From Bin76 sp963665765 (GTDB taxonomy: Bacteria; Actinomycetota; Acidimicrobiia; Spongiisociales; ZC4RG35), in contig OY762464.1 in NCBI GenBank assembly GCA_963665765.1, forward strand, positions 620,001 to 684,000: a stretch of DNA of 64,000 bases, given 5' to 3'. Positions 33,586 through 41,144 of this stretch are shown piece after piece. The notes beneath the pieces are model-generated. The model was given only the letters and a program-made list of their open reading frames with translations, did not search any database and was not told the origin of the DNA. Every line of letters begins with the position of its first letter. The first letter of the stretch is position 1. The translations under genes were made by a program, and so were the position numbers.

Positions 33586-34355
33586 TGGCTGCTCGCAAGA
33601 TGTTCGTCCTGCCCACCGGCACCTGCTACCTGGCCGAGTTCCGGACGAAGCTGGGTGGGTCGAACCAGGAGGTCGGGGTCCCGATCGCCATCTTCGCAAT
33701 CGAGACCGACGACGGCTGGGTGCTGTTCGACACCGGGTGCGACCCGGAGGTGGCGACCGATCCGGTGGGAACCTGGGGACGGCTGGCCAAGGCCTTCCGG
33801 ATGGAGATGTCAGAATCCGACCACCCGCTTCAGCGCCTGGCGGAGGCGGGCATCGAGGTAGCAGACGTCACGCATGTGGTGGTCTCACATCTCCACATGG
33901 ATCACGCCGGTGGCATCCGGTTCTTCCCCGACGCCACCGTGCATTTGCAGCGTACCGAGCGGAGGTGGGGCCAGTTCCCCGACCGGTTCGGGGCGCCCGG
34001 CTTCATACGTAACGACTTCGATCGGCCCGAGATCAACTACCAATACCACGAGGGCGATGTCCAGATCGTCCCCGGCGTCAATGCCATCCTGACCGACGGC
34101 CACACACCCGGGCATCAGTCGCTGGTGGTTGACCTGCCCTCGGGTCGGTACGTGCTCACCGGCGACGCGGCCTACCGGCGGGACCAGATCGACCGTCTCC
34201 TCCCGCCGCCCACCACCACCGATGAGTTCGCGGCCATCAGGTCGCTGGCCCGGCTCAAAGGCTTCGAAGACCGCGACGGCGCAACCATCCTGGTGGCCCA
34301 TGACATCGAGCAGTGGGAGACCACCATCAAATCACCGGACGGCTACTACGAATAG
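33585..34355 (+). CDS. MBL-fold hydrolase, N-acyl-homoserine-lactonase-like
   Basis: A 256-residue metallo-beta-lactamase-fold enzyme with the dinuclear zinc motif SHLHMDHAGG, further ligands in LTDGHTPGHQ and the Asp in LTGDAAY, and a late His in LVAHDIEQW. The layout (VLFDTGCDP, then HLHMDH) is that of AiiA-type lactonases. In a catabolic operon the substrate is more likely a lactone intermediate than a signal molecule, but quorum quenching is not excluded. ATG 33585 shares one base with the preceding stop (TGATG). Confidence 0.88.
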   Translation: MAARKMFVLPTGTCYLAEFRTKLGGSNQEVGVPIAIFAIETDDGWVLFDTGCDPEVATDPVGTWGRLAKAFRMEMSESDHPLQRLAEAGIEVADVTHVVVSHLHMDHAGGIRFFPDATVHLQRTERRWGQFPDRFGAPGFIRNDFDRPEINYQYHEGDVQIVPGVNAILTDGHTPGHQSLVVDLPSGRYVLTGDAAYRRDQIDRLLPPPTTTDEFAAIRSLARLKGFEDRDGATILVAHDIEQWETTIKSPDGYYE

Positions 34356-34365
34356 GGAGGCGCCC

Positions 34366-34728
34366 ATGGCCAGTTTCACCGATTGGAACCAACAGGACGG
34401 GTTCGAGGCGTTTCCGGGCGACCTCGTGTGGAACGTCTCCGGCGAGGCGCTCCAGGTGATCCGTGCCGAGATCGCGCCTGGAACCGACTTCGGCCTCCAC
34501 TCCCATCACCAGGAGCAGATCATCTGCGTGCTGGCGGGACAACTCGAATTCACGGTGGACGGCGAGAAGCGGATCGTCGGACCCGGACAGGTGATCCACG
34601 CCCCGCCCGGCGTCGAGCACGGCGGACGAGTGGTGTCAGACGACCCGGTGATCACCCTCGAGGCTTTCTCTCCTCCCCGGGCCAACTTCAGCAACAACCA
34701 AGCGATGGTGTTCGAGGACCCTGTATGA
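34366..34728 (+). CDS. Small cupin-domain protein
   Basis: A 120-residue single-cupin protein with the metal-binding motif GLHSHHQEQIICVLAG and second cupin motif PGQVIHAPPGVEHGG. Such proteins are dioxygenases, isomerases or sugar- or auxin-binding-like proteins; the role here is open. It has a GGGAGG ribosome site and overlaps the SDR by 4 bases. Confidence 0.85.
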   Translation: MASFTDWNQQDGFEAFPGDLVWNVSGEALQVIRAEIAPGTDFGLHSHHQEQIICVLAGQLEFTVDGEKRIVGPGQVIHAPPGVEHGGRVVSDDPVITLEAFSPPRANFSNNQAMVFEDPV

Positions 34729-35516
34729 GCCGAGGGCTCGGCGGCCGCAGAGCCCTGGTCACCGGTGGAAGCGCGGGAATCGGCCTTGCAACGGCCGACC
34801 GGCTGGCTGCCGAAGGCGTCCATCTGGCACTGGTCGCCCGAACCGAATCCCGACTGTCCGAAACATGCACCCACCTCACCGGGGCGCACGGAGTTGAGGT
34901 GATCCCGATCGCCGCCGACCTCTCACAACAGGACGCCCCCCAACGGGCGGTGGCGCAGGCGGCAGACGCCCTCGGCGGGATCGACATCCTGGTCAACAAT
35001 GCCGGTTCCTCGCCGTTCGGCACCCTCGAAGCGGTCAGCGACAGTGACTGGTCGTCCTCGATCGACCTGAAGCTGATGGGCTACGTGCGTTGCACGAGGG
35101 CCGCCTTTCCCATCATGAAGAAAGGGGGAGGCGGTGTGATCGTCAACGTGGTCGGCATGGCCGGGCGCTCGGCCTCCCCCGCCTACGTGCTCGGCTCGCT
35201 GAACGCCGCTTTGCTCCACTTCACCAAGTCGGTGGCCGAGCTTGGCGGACCGCACGGCATCCGGGTGATGGCGGTGAATCCCGGACTCACCACGACGGAC
35301 CGCATGGAGGAGGCCATCGAGGTCTGGGCCGAAGACGCCGGGATGACCAACGAAGAGTTCCGGACCGCCTACCTGGACGAGAGGGTTCCGCTGGGTCGCT
35401 TCACAACGCCCGAGGACGTGGCCGAAGCGATCGCCTACCTCTGCTCCGACACCGCGGCGCCTGCCACCGGATCGGCAATCGAGTTGGACGGAGCGTCCAC
35501 ACGCGGGGTGTTCTGA
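34725..35516 (+). CDS. SDR-family protein with altered catalytic site
   Basis: A 263-residue short-chain dehydrogenase fold: TGGSAGIGLATA for cofactor and LVNNAGSSPFG. The usual Ser and Tyr-x-x-x-Lys are changed: the Ser region reads VNVVGMAGR and the Tyr region AYVLGSLNAALLHFTKS, with Ser where the catalytic Lys should be. A Lys occurs later in FTKS. Some SDR subgroups carry a similar GS.NAAL pattern, so this may be a natural variant with changed chemistry. It is the last gene before the ATPase/DUF4276 pair interrupts the operon. Confidence 0.85.
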   Translation: MSRGLGGRRALVTGGSAGIGLATADRLAAEGVHLALVARTESRLSETCTHLTGAHGVEVIPIAADLSQQDAPQRAVAQAADALGGIDILVNNAGSSPFGTLEAVSDSDWSSSIDLKLMGYVRCTRAAFPIMKKGGGGVIVNVVGMAGRSASPAYVLGSLNAALLHFTKSVAELGGPHGIRVMAVNPGLTTTDRMEEAIEVWAEDAGMTNEEFRTAYLDERVPLGRFTTPEDVAEAIAYLCSDTAAPATGSAIELDGASTRGVF

Positions 35517-35656
35517 CTCTGCAGGGAGCATGCCGTCGGTTAAAAGCGCGCCGTGATCGTTGGCCGGTGTCCCGAGGGCGGCGATTGGTAGCCTTACACA
35601 CCAAGAAAGCAGACGTTCAAGCAAAGCCTCTGGGACAACCATCAAGTGGAGTGACC

Positions 35657-36859
35657 ATGGAAGGAAAACGGTTCATCCGAACCATTCGCCTGCAGGACAT
35701 CCTCTCCTACGGCCCAGCCGCCGTTGAACTGGCCCTGGAACCGCTCAACGTCCTCATTGGACCGAACGGATCCGGCAAGTCGAACCTCATCAACGTCCTG
35801 TCGGTCTTGAGAGGAGCACCTCGCAATCTGGCGGAGACCATCCGCAGTAGAGGAGGTACGACCGAGTGGCTCTGGAAGGGCCGAGACCGGCTTGCTCCCG
35901 CCTCGGTGGAGATCACCGTAGAACATCCGACCGAGAAAATGCCGCTCAGGTATGGTCTTTCGTTCACGGCGGTGCGAAACCGATTCGAACTCTATGACGA
36001 AACCCTCGAGAACGAGGAACCACAACCCGGTCATGAGAACCCGTTCTTCTATTACAGGTACCAACGAGGCGATCCAGTAGTGAACGTTAGATCTTTGTCC
36101 AGCAACACGGGGTTTGATGAACGCCGTCTTGCACGTGAGAAGGTGCATCCGGAAGAGTCCATTCTTTCGCAGCGCCGCGACCCCGATTCGTATCCCGAGC
36201 TAACCTATTTTGCCACACAGGTTGAACGGATAGGCATCTATCGCGAATGGAATCTGGGACCGGATACTCCGTTTCGCCAACCGCAGAACGCCGACCTTCC
36301 TCAAGACACTCTCCTTGAGGATGGCGCGAACCTTGGCTTGGTATTGAACAAGCTGATGAATCTCCCTTTGGTCAAACGGGAAATAATGCAACGCATCCGT
36401 ACCTTTTACCCTGATATCGAAGACATAGCCACAGCAATAGTCGGCCGCACAGTGGAAGTGTTCTTCCACGAGAAAGGTCTGCGACATCCTGTTCCTGCAG
36501 TCCGACTCTCTGATGGCAGTCTCCGACTTCTCTGCCTGCTCGCCGTACTCTGTCACCCTGAGCCCCACTTGATTACGTGCATTGAAGAGCCAGAGCTAGG
36601 TCTTCATCCCGATGTCATACCGGACATAGCAGATTTGCTGATTGCGGCATCGAAACGCACTCAACTGGTTGTCACCACCCACTCCGACATACTCATAGAT
36701 GCACTTACGGACGTTCCCGAATCTGTGATCGTTTGCGAAAAACGCCAAGGAGAAACACGTCTCCACCGGTTGGAGAGAGAGAATCTCAAGCCATGGCTGA
36801 AGAAGTACAGACTCGGAGAACTCTGGTCAAAGAGTGAAATCGGCGGCAATAGGTGGTGA
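35657..36859 (+). CDS. AAA (RecF/OLD-like) ATPase
   Basis: A 400-residue ABC/SMC-type ATPase (AAA_21-like). Walker A is LIGPNGSGKSNLINVLS (residues 33-49), the signature is RLSDGSLRLLCLL, Walker B is ITCIEEPELGLHP and the H-loop is VVTTHSDILIDAL. There is no coiled coil or nuclease domain within it. Such ATPases pair with a nuclease or effector gene in defence modules (OLD, Gabija, retron-type). Here the partner is the overlapping DUF4276 gene. Upstream, 35517-35656 is non-coding and could hold its own promoter. Base composition is lower in GC than the flanking metabolic genes, suggesting transfer. Confidence 0.85.
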   Translation: MEGKRFIRTIRLQDILSYGPAAVELALEPLNVLIGPNGSGKSNLINVLSVLRGAPRNLAETIRSRGGTTEWLWKGRDRLAPASVEITVEHPTEKMPLRYGLSFTAVRNRFELYDETLENEEPQPGHENPFFYYRYQRGDPVVNVRSLSSNTGFDERRLAREKVHPEESILSQRRDPDSYPELTYFATQVERIGIYREWNLGPDTPFRQPQNADLPQDTLLEDGANLGLVLNKLMNLPLVKREIMQRIRTFYPDIEDIATAIVGRTVEVFFHEKGLRHPVPAVRLSDGSLRLLCLLAVLCHPEPHLITCIEEPELGLHPDVIPDIADLLIAASKRTQLVVTTHSDILIDALTDVPESVIVCEKRQGETRLHRLERENLKPWLKKYRLGELWSKSEIGGNRW

Positions 36860-37359
36860 GGGTGAAAGTCTATGTTGAGGGTGGTGGCAGCACAAGACAA
36901 CAACAAGCCAAACTGCGCAGGGCCTTTTCCCAGTTTATCGAGCAGGCGGGACTCACGGGCACCATGCCCAGAGTGATCGCCTGCGGCTCGCGTTCGGTAG
37001 CCTTCAATGACTTTGAGACTGGTCACAAGGAGACTGGAGCAATAGCGATACTTCTTGTAGATTCCGAAGGTCCTGTAACGGCAGACACGCCTTGGCAACA
37101 TCTCCAAGATCGTGATGGCTGGGATCGGCCGCTCGACACAGAGACTGACCAGTGCCATTTGATGGTCCAGGTTATGGAGTCCTGGTTCGTGGCAGATCGC
37201 GAAGCTCTTGCCGGCTTCTACGGTTCCGACTTTCGTTCAAATGCCATACCGCAATGGCCGAAGATCGAGGAGGTTCCCAAGGGGGACGTACTCTCCAAAC
37301 TTCGCCAGGCGACCAGTAGTACCAGGAAGGGCAGGATGCTCGCCCGATGCCCGAACTGA
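36853..37359 (+). CDS. DUF4276 protein, C-terminally truncated
   Basis: A 168-residue protein starting VKVYVEGGGSTRQQQAKLR and with ACGSRSVAFNDF, AILLVDSEGPV, CHLMVQVMESWFVAD and IEEVPKGDVLSKLRQAT, the conserved blocks of DUF4276. From memory, members continue for some tens of residues with a Lys/Gly-rich then hydrophobic segment. Here the frame passes from STRKGR straight into sequence at the start of the enoyl-CoA hydratase gene and stops. The acidic residues in EGGG and DSEG are reminiscent of Toprim-like nucleases, but that is only a resemblance. GTG 36853 or 36856 overlaps the ATPase stop. Confidence 0.75.
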   Translation: MVRVKVYVEGGGSTRQQQAKLRRAFSQFIEQAGLTGTMPRVIACGSRSVAFNDFETGHKETGAIAILLVDSEGPVTADTPWQHLQDRDGWDRPLDTETDQCHLMVQVMESWFVADREALAGFYGSDFRSNAIPQWPKIEEVPKGDVLSKLRQATSSTRKGRMLARCPN

Positions 37360-38090
37360 GCCTGACCCGCCACGACGGTGTGGCCCGGGTGACCATCGAC
37401 CGCCCGGAGCGCAAGCATGCCTGGTCAGCATCGATGTGGACCGAGATGGCCCGCCTGATGGGCAAGTGCGCCGGGGACGACTCGGTAAGGGTGGTCCTCG
37501 TCACATCAACCGGTGACCGGGTGTTCAGCGCCGGGGCCGACCTTGAGCAGTTCGACGGCGCCGACCCGGCTGCGGTGCGAGCCTCGGTGGAGGGAGTCGA
37601 GTCGGTTATGGCGTCGATCGAGGCATGCCCGAAGCCGGTCATTGCCGTGGTGAGCGGCGCCGCGGTCGGCGCCGGGACGGAGGTGGCCGCAGCCTGCGAC
37701 GTCCGGATCGCCTCTGATCGAGCCTGGTTCTCCATCCCGGCCGCGACCTTGGGGATCGTCATCACCAAAAGCGACATCGCCCGCCTCGTGCGAGGGGTCG
37801 GGGCGTCGATGGCCCGCGACATGCTGTTGACCGGGCGCCGGCTGACTGCCGGAGAGGCCGAGCGACTCGGTTTCGTCCGCTCGGTCCACGCTCCCGAGGA
37901 TCTTGACGCCCGGGCGACGGATCTTGCAGCAGAGATCGCCGCCCTCGACGCCTCGGCCCTGGCTGCGATGAAGATGCACCTGAACGCACTGGGGGACGTG
38001 CGGTGGGACGAACAGTCATGGGCCGCCTCGTTGGAGGCGATCACGTCGGCTACCACCCGGCGACGGATCGCCGACCGGTTGGGACCATGA
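37347..38090 (+). CDS. Enoyl-CoA hydratase/isomerase family protein
   Basis: A 247-residue crotonase-fold protein: VTIDRPERKHAWSASMW, oxyanion-hole segments FSAGADLEQF and SGAAVGAGTEVAAACDVRIAS. The catalytic Glu positions of classical hydratases are not obvious: the first falls in GTEVA and the second in ATLGIVITKSD, where hydratases have a Glu near PE.G. It may be an isomerase or hydrolase instead. ATG 37347 lies within the end of the DUF4276 frame, with AAGGGCAGG upstream. It overlaps the next gene by 4 bases. Confidence 0.88.
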   Translation: MPELSLTRHDGVARVTIDRPERKHAWSASMWTEMARLMGKCAGDDSVRVVLVTSTGDRVFSAGADLEQFDGADPAAVRASVEGVESVMASIEACPKPVIAVVSGAAVGAGTEVAAACDVRIASDRAWFSIPAATLGIVITKSDIARLVRGVGASMARDMLLTGRRLTAGEAERLGFVRSVHAPEDLDARATDLAAEIAALDASALAAMKMHLNALGDVRWDEQSWAASLEAITSATTRRRIADRLGP

Positions 38091-39448
38091 CGGGAGTCGT
38101 TCGCAACGGACGCCTGGTCACCCCAGACGGCGTCGTCGAAGGCGACATCTCCTTCCGGGACGGCGTCATCCACCAGATCGGAACCGCCTTGGAAGGCAAG
38201 ACCATCACCGATGTGAACGGTGCCTGGGTGCTGCCGGGAGCGGTGGATCCACACGTCCACATCTCGTTGGGTGGGCACTCCATCACCGAGCCGTTGCTGC
38301 ATGATCTGCACCAGGCCGCCCGGGCAGCCCTGCGAGGGGGCGTCACGACCATCGGCGCCTACGCACAGCGAACCCCGGTCACCACGGTCGCCGAGGCAGT
38401 CGAAGGGGAGATCCGCCGAGAGCGCCACGGGGTGGCCACCGACTACTTCATCAACGCCTTGTTCATGCCCGGCGACGACATCGGTGGCACTGTTGCCCGA
38501 AGCGCCGAGGTCGGCGTCACCTCCTTCAAGACGATGGTCGCCTACGCCCACCAAGGTCTGATGCTCGACGATGCCTCGATCTGCCTCCTCATGGAGCGGG
38601 CGGCGGCCGTGGGCGGCATCACCCTTGTTCATGCCGAGAACGGCGGCGCCATCGACTACCTCGTGGCTATCGAACGCCGGCGGGGAGTCAGCAATGCAAG
38701 TTTCCTGCGCAGCCAGCCGGTGGATCTGGAGCCCGAAGGCATGAACCGTACCGTCATGTTCGCGGCGCTGACCGGGTGCCATCTTCACTTCGTCCATTGC
38801 ACCTCGTCGCCGGGAGCTGCGATGCTCGGCGCCTTGAAGGACTCGGGCGCCTCGGTGACCGCCGAGACGCAGATCCACTATCTGTTGCTCACCAACGATG
38901 AGGTCCTCCAACGCGGCCCGCTGGGCAAGGTCGGTCCACCGCTGCGAGACGCCGAGCACCCCGCTCAGTTGTGGAAGGCTCTGGCCGACGGCCGGATCGA
39001 TCATCTCTCGTCGGACCACTCCCCCAAGAGCCTGGAGGTGAAGCTGGCCGCCCAGAACATCCTGGACGCCACCTTCGGCGGCATCGCGGGCACCGGCGTC
39101 ATGTTGCCACTGGCGTTCAGTGAAGGGTTCAAGAAGGGTCGGCTGACGATCGAGCGACTCGCCGAGGTCACCTCAACCAGGGCCGCTCAGATCTACGGAA
39201 TCTACCCGCAGAAAGGCATATTGGCCGAAGGCTCGGATGCCGACCTGGTGGTTATTGCCGAAGACCAGCCCGAGATGCCGCTGACCCATGACAACCTCGC
39301 ACCCGACGCCGGGTATTCGCTGTTCGAGTCGCTCTCCACTAGCGGCATGCCGAGTCTCGTGGTACGGGGCGGCTCGGTAGTTGTGTCGGATGGAGAACTG
39401 GTGGGGCCCGAGAACGGCCGGTACCTTGCCAGGTCGAGACAGGCATGA
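38087..39448 (+). CDS. Dihydropyrimidinase/dihydroorotase-like cyclic amidohydrolase
   Basis: A 453-residue cyclic amidohydrolase: DPHVHISLGG, the carboxylated Lys in TSFKTMVAYAHQG, VHAENGGAIDYL, FVHCTSSPGAA and SSDHSPKSLEVK. It overlaps the hydratase and the following deacylase by 4 bases each. It is the third hydantoinase-like enzyme in the window, and sequence divergence suggests a separate substrate or step. Confidence 0.92.
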   Translation: MTGVVRNGRLVTPDGVVEGDISFRDGVIHQIGTALEGKTITDVNGAWVLPGAVDPHVHISLGGHSITEPLLHDLHQAARAALRGGVTTIGAYAQRTPVTTVAEAVEGEIRRERHGVATDYFINALFMPGDDIGGTVARSAEVGVTSFKTMVAYAHQGLMLDDASICLLMERAAAVGGITLVHAENGGAIDYLVAIERRRGVSNASFLRSQPVDLEPEGMNRTVMFAALTGCHLHFVHCTSSPGAAMLGALKDSGASVTAETQIHYLLLTNDEVLQRGPLGKVGPPLRDAEHPAQLWKALADGRIDHLSSDHSPKSLEVKLAAQNILDATFGGIAGTGVMLPLAFSEGFKKGRLTIERLAEVTSTRAAQIYGIYPQKGILAEGSDADLVVIAEDQPEMPLTHDNLAPDAGYSLFESLSTSGMPSLVVRGGSVVVSDGELVGPENGRYLARSRQA

Positions 39449-40776
39449 GTCTCGATCTGCTGATCCGCGGTGGGCGCGTCTACGACGGAACCGGATCGTC
39501 GTGGATCAAAGCGGACGTCGGCATCGATGGAGACACCCTCGTCCTCTTCCGCGGCGACACGAGCCACCTGGAAGCAGGTCGCGTGATCGATGCAAGCGGC
39601 CTCGCCGTCTGTCCCGGTTTCATCGACATGCACGCCCATTCGACCATGGCGATCCTGGCCGATCCGGCCCACGAGCCGAAGGTCCGCCAAGGCGTCACCA
39701 CGGAGTTGATCGGCGTCGACGGCAACTCCTATGCGCCCTTCCCGTCCTCCGACGACCTCGACGGCTGGAGTGTCATGAACGCCGGCCTCGACGGACGCCG
39801 CCCGCCGGGACTGGCGTGGAACACAGTGGCCGAGTACCTCGAACTCTACGACTCATCGGTACCCGTGAACATCGCCTACGTGATCGGCAACACGCCGCTT
39901 CGGGTAGCCAGCGTCGGTTGGTACGACGTCCAACTCACCGACGAGGACGTCGCCGCCCAAAGGCAGTTGCTGCAGGAAGGACTGGACCAAGGCGCATTCG
40001 GTTTCTCAACGGGCCTGACATATCCGCCGGGGAGTTTCGCCGACATCGACGAACTCACCAATTTGGCCGAGGTGGCGGCACGAAACGGCGCCCTGCACGT
40101 GTCGCACGTGCGCTACGGAGCGGGCGACACCTTTCTCGATCCGTTCCGCGAAGTGGTTGAGATCACCCGCCGCACCGGCGCCCCTTTGCACATCTCCCAC
40201 TACGCGTCGCTCTCCAAAAGCGACGGCGAATATCGCGACCTGATCGGCCTGGTGGAAGACGCCCGCCAGGAGGGTCTCCAGGTCTCGTTCGACGCTTATC
40301 CCTACAACCAGGGCGGCACCCGTGCGCATGTGGCCCTCCCCGAATGGGTCCAAGACGGGGGACCCCAACGTCTGCTGGAGCATCTATCCAGTCCGGCTTC
40401 GCGAGCCAAGATGCGTGAGGAGACAGATCCCCGGCAGAGCCGCTGGCGCAATCCTGAGGGCTGGCACCTCAGCGGATTCGAGGATCCCAACTATCGACAT
40501 TTCGAGGGGGTACCTCTCGACCGGATCGCCACCGCCATGGGCCTCGACCCGCTTGATGCGCTCTGTGATCTGCTCCTCGCCGAGAACCTCGGGCTTTCCT
40601 ACGTCGGCCACGACTCGAACAACATGAAAACCGTACGACACATCCTGAGCCACGACCTGTGTGCGGTCGGAAGCGACGCGTTGCTGGTGGGAGCCGCTCC
40701 GAGCCCACGAACCTACGGCACTTTCCCCAAAATGCTCGGCGGCCTGGTGAGAGATGAAGGCTTGATGACGATGTAG
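39445..40776 (+). CDS. N-acyl-D-amino-acid deacylase family amidohydrolase, cut by in-frame TAG
   Basis: A 443-residue frame with the D-aminoacylase layout: LLIRGGRVYDGTGSSWIKAD, metal motif CPGFIDMHAHST, QGVTTELIGVDGNS, FGFSTGLTYPPG, HVSHVRYG and GSDALLVG. It stops at TAG 40774-40776 after EGLMTM. The same frame then continues with EAIRKMTSYPAGLLGISDRG, exactly what family members have next, so a full-length protein would be 528 residues. A GAG-to-TAG change is the simplest cause. Without its last 85 residues the beta-sandwich domain is incomplete. Confidence 0.85.
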   Translation: MSLDLLIRGGRVYDGTGSSWIKADVGIDGDTLVLFRGDTSHLEAGRVIDASGLAVCPGFIDMHAHSTMAILADPAHEPKVRQGVTTELIGVDGNSYAPFPSSDDLDGWSVMNAGLDGRRPPGLAWNTVAEYLELYDSSVPVNIAYVIGNTPLRVASVGWYDVQLTDEDVAAQRQLLQEGLDQGAFGFSTGLTYPPGSFADIDELTNLAEVAARNGALHVSHVRYGAGDTFLDPFREVVEITRRTGAPLHISHYASLSKSDGEYRDLIGLVEDARQEGLQVSFDAYPYNQGGTRAHVALPEWVQDGGPQRLLEHLSSPASRAKMREETDPRQSRWRNPEGWHLSGFEDPNYRHFEGVPLDRIATAMGLDPLDALCDLLLAENLGLSYVGHDSNNMKTVRHILSHDLCAVGSDALLVGAAPSPRTYGTFPKMLGGLVRDEGLMTM

Positions 40777-41031
40777 GAGGCCATCCGCAAGATGACCTCC
40801 TACCCCGCCGGTCTGCTGGGCATCTCAGACCGCGGAGTCATCCGGGACCGCGCCAAGGCCGACCTCGTGGTGTTCGATCCCGAAACCGTGGGAAGCGCCG
40901 CCTCCCTGCAGAACCCATGCAGGTTCCCCACCGGCATTCCCCACGTGATCGTCAACGGCGTGCCGGTGGTCGACGACTATCGCCGAACCGCCGCCGCCCC
41001 CGGCCGAGCGCTGAAGCGTCAAGAAGCGTGA
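40777..41031 (+). pseudogene. C-terminal remainder of the deacylase after the TAG
   Basis: Codons 445-528 of the deacylase gene in the same frame: EAIRKMTSYPAGLLGI, RAKADLVVFDPETVG, NPCRFPTGIPHVIVNGVPVV. This is the conserved closing segment of N-acyl-D-amino-acid deacylases. ATG 40792 could start it alone, but a free product would have no active site. Readthrough of the TAG, a sequencing error or a real loss are all possible. Confidence 0.8.
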
Positions 41032-41144
41032 CCGAACCGGACTGTTCCAGACCAACCTGAATGCGGCCTACGCCGAGGGACATCCCCTTTACGCCGAGGC
41101 GTTCCAGAGGGCACCCTCAGTCACCCTGTGCGAGCTGCGATTAA

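Noticed and set aside
33585..34355. Quorum-quenching lactonase as a defence or signalling gene
   Set aside because: The fold matches AiiA-type enzymes, but it is translationally coupled within a catabolic operon, so a lactone intermediate is the more likely substrate.
37172..39019. 615-codon minus-strand open frame
   Set aside because: Lies opposite the enoyl-CoA hydratase and cyclic amidohydrolase, both with clear motifs; low-complexity translation.
41036..41140. Coding-like stretch reading GLFQTNLNAAYAEGHPLY after the deacylase
   Set aside because: Could be a gene tail or relic, but no start, no family recognised and only about 35 codons; not enough to annotate.
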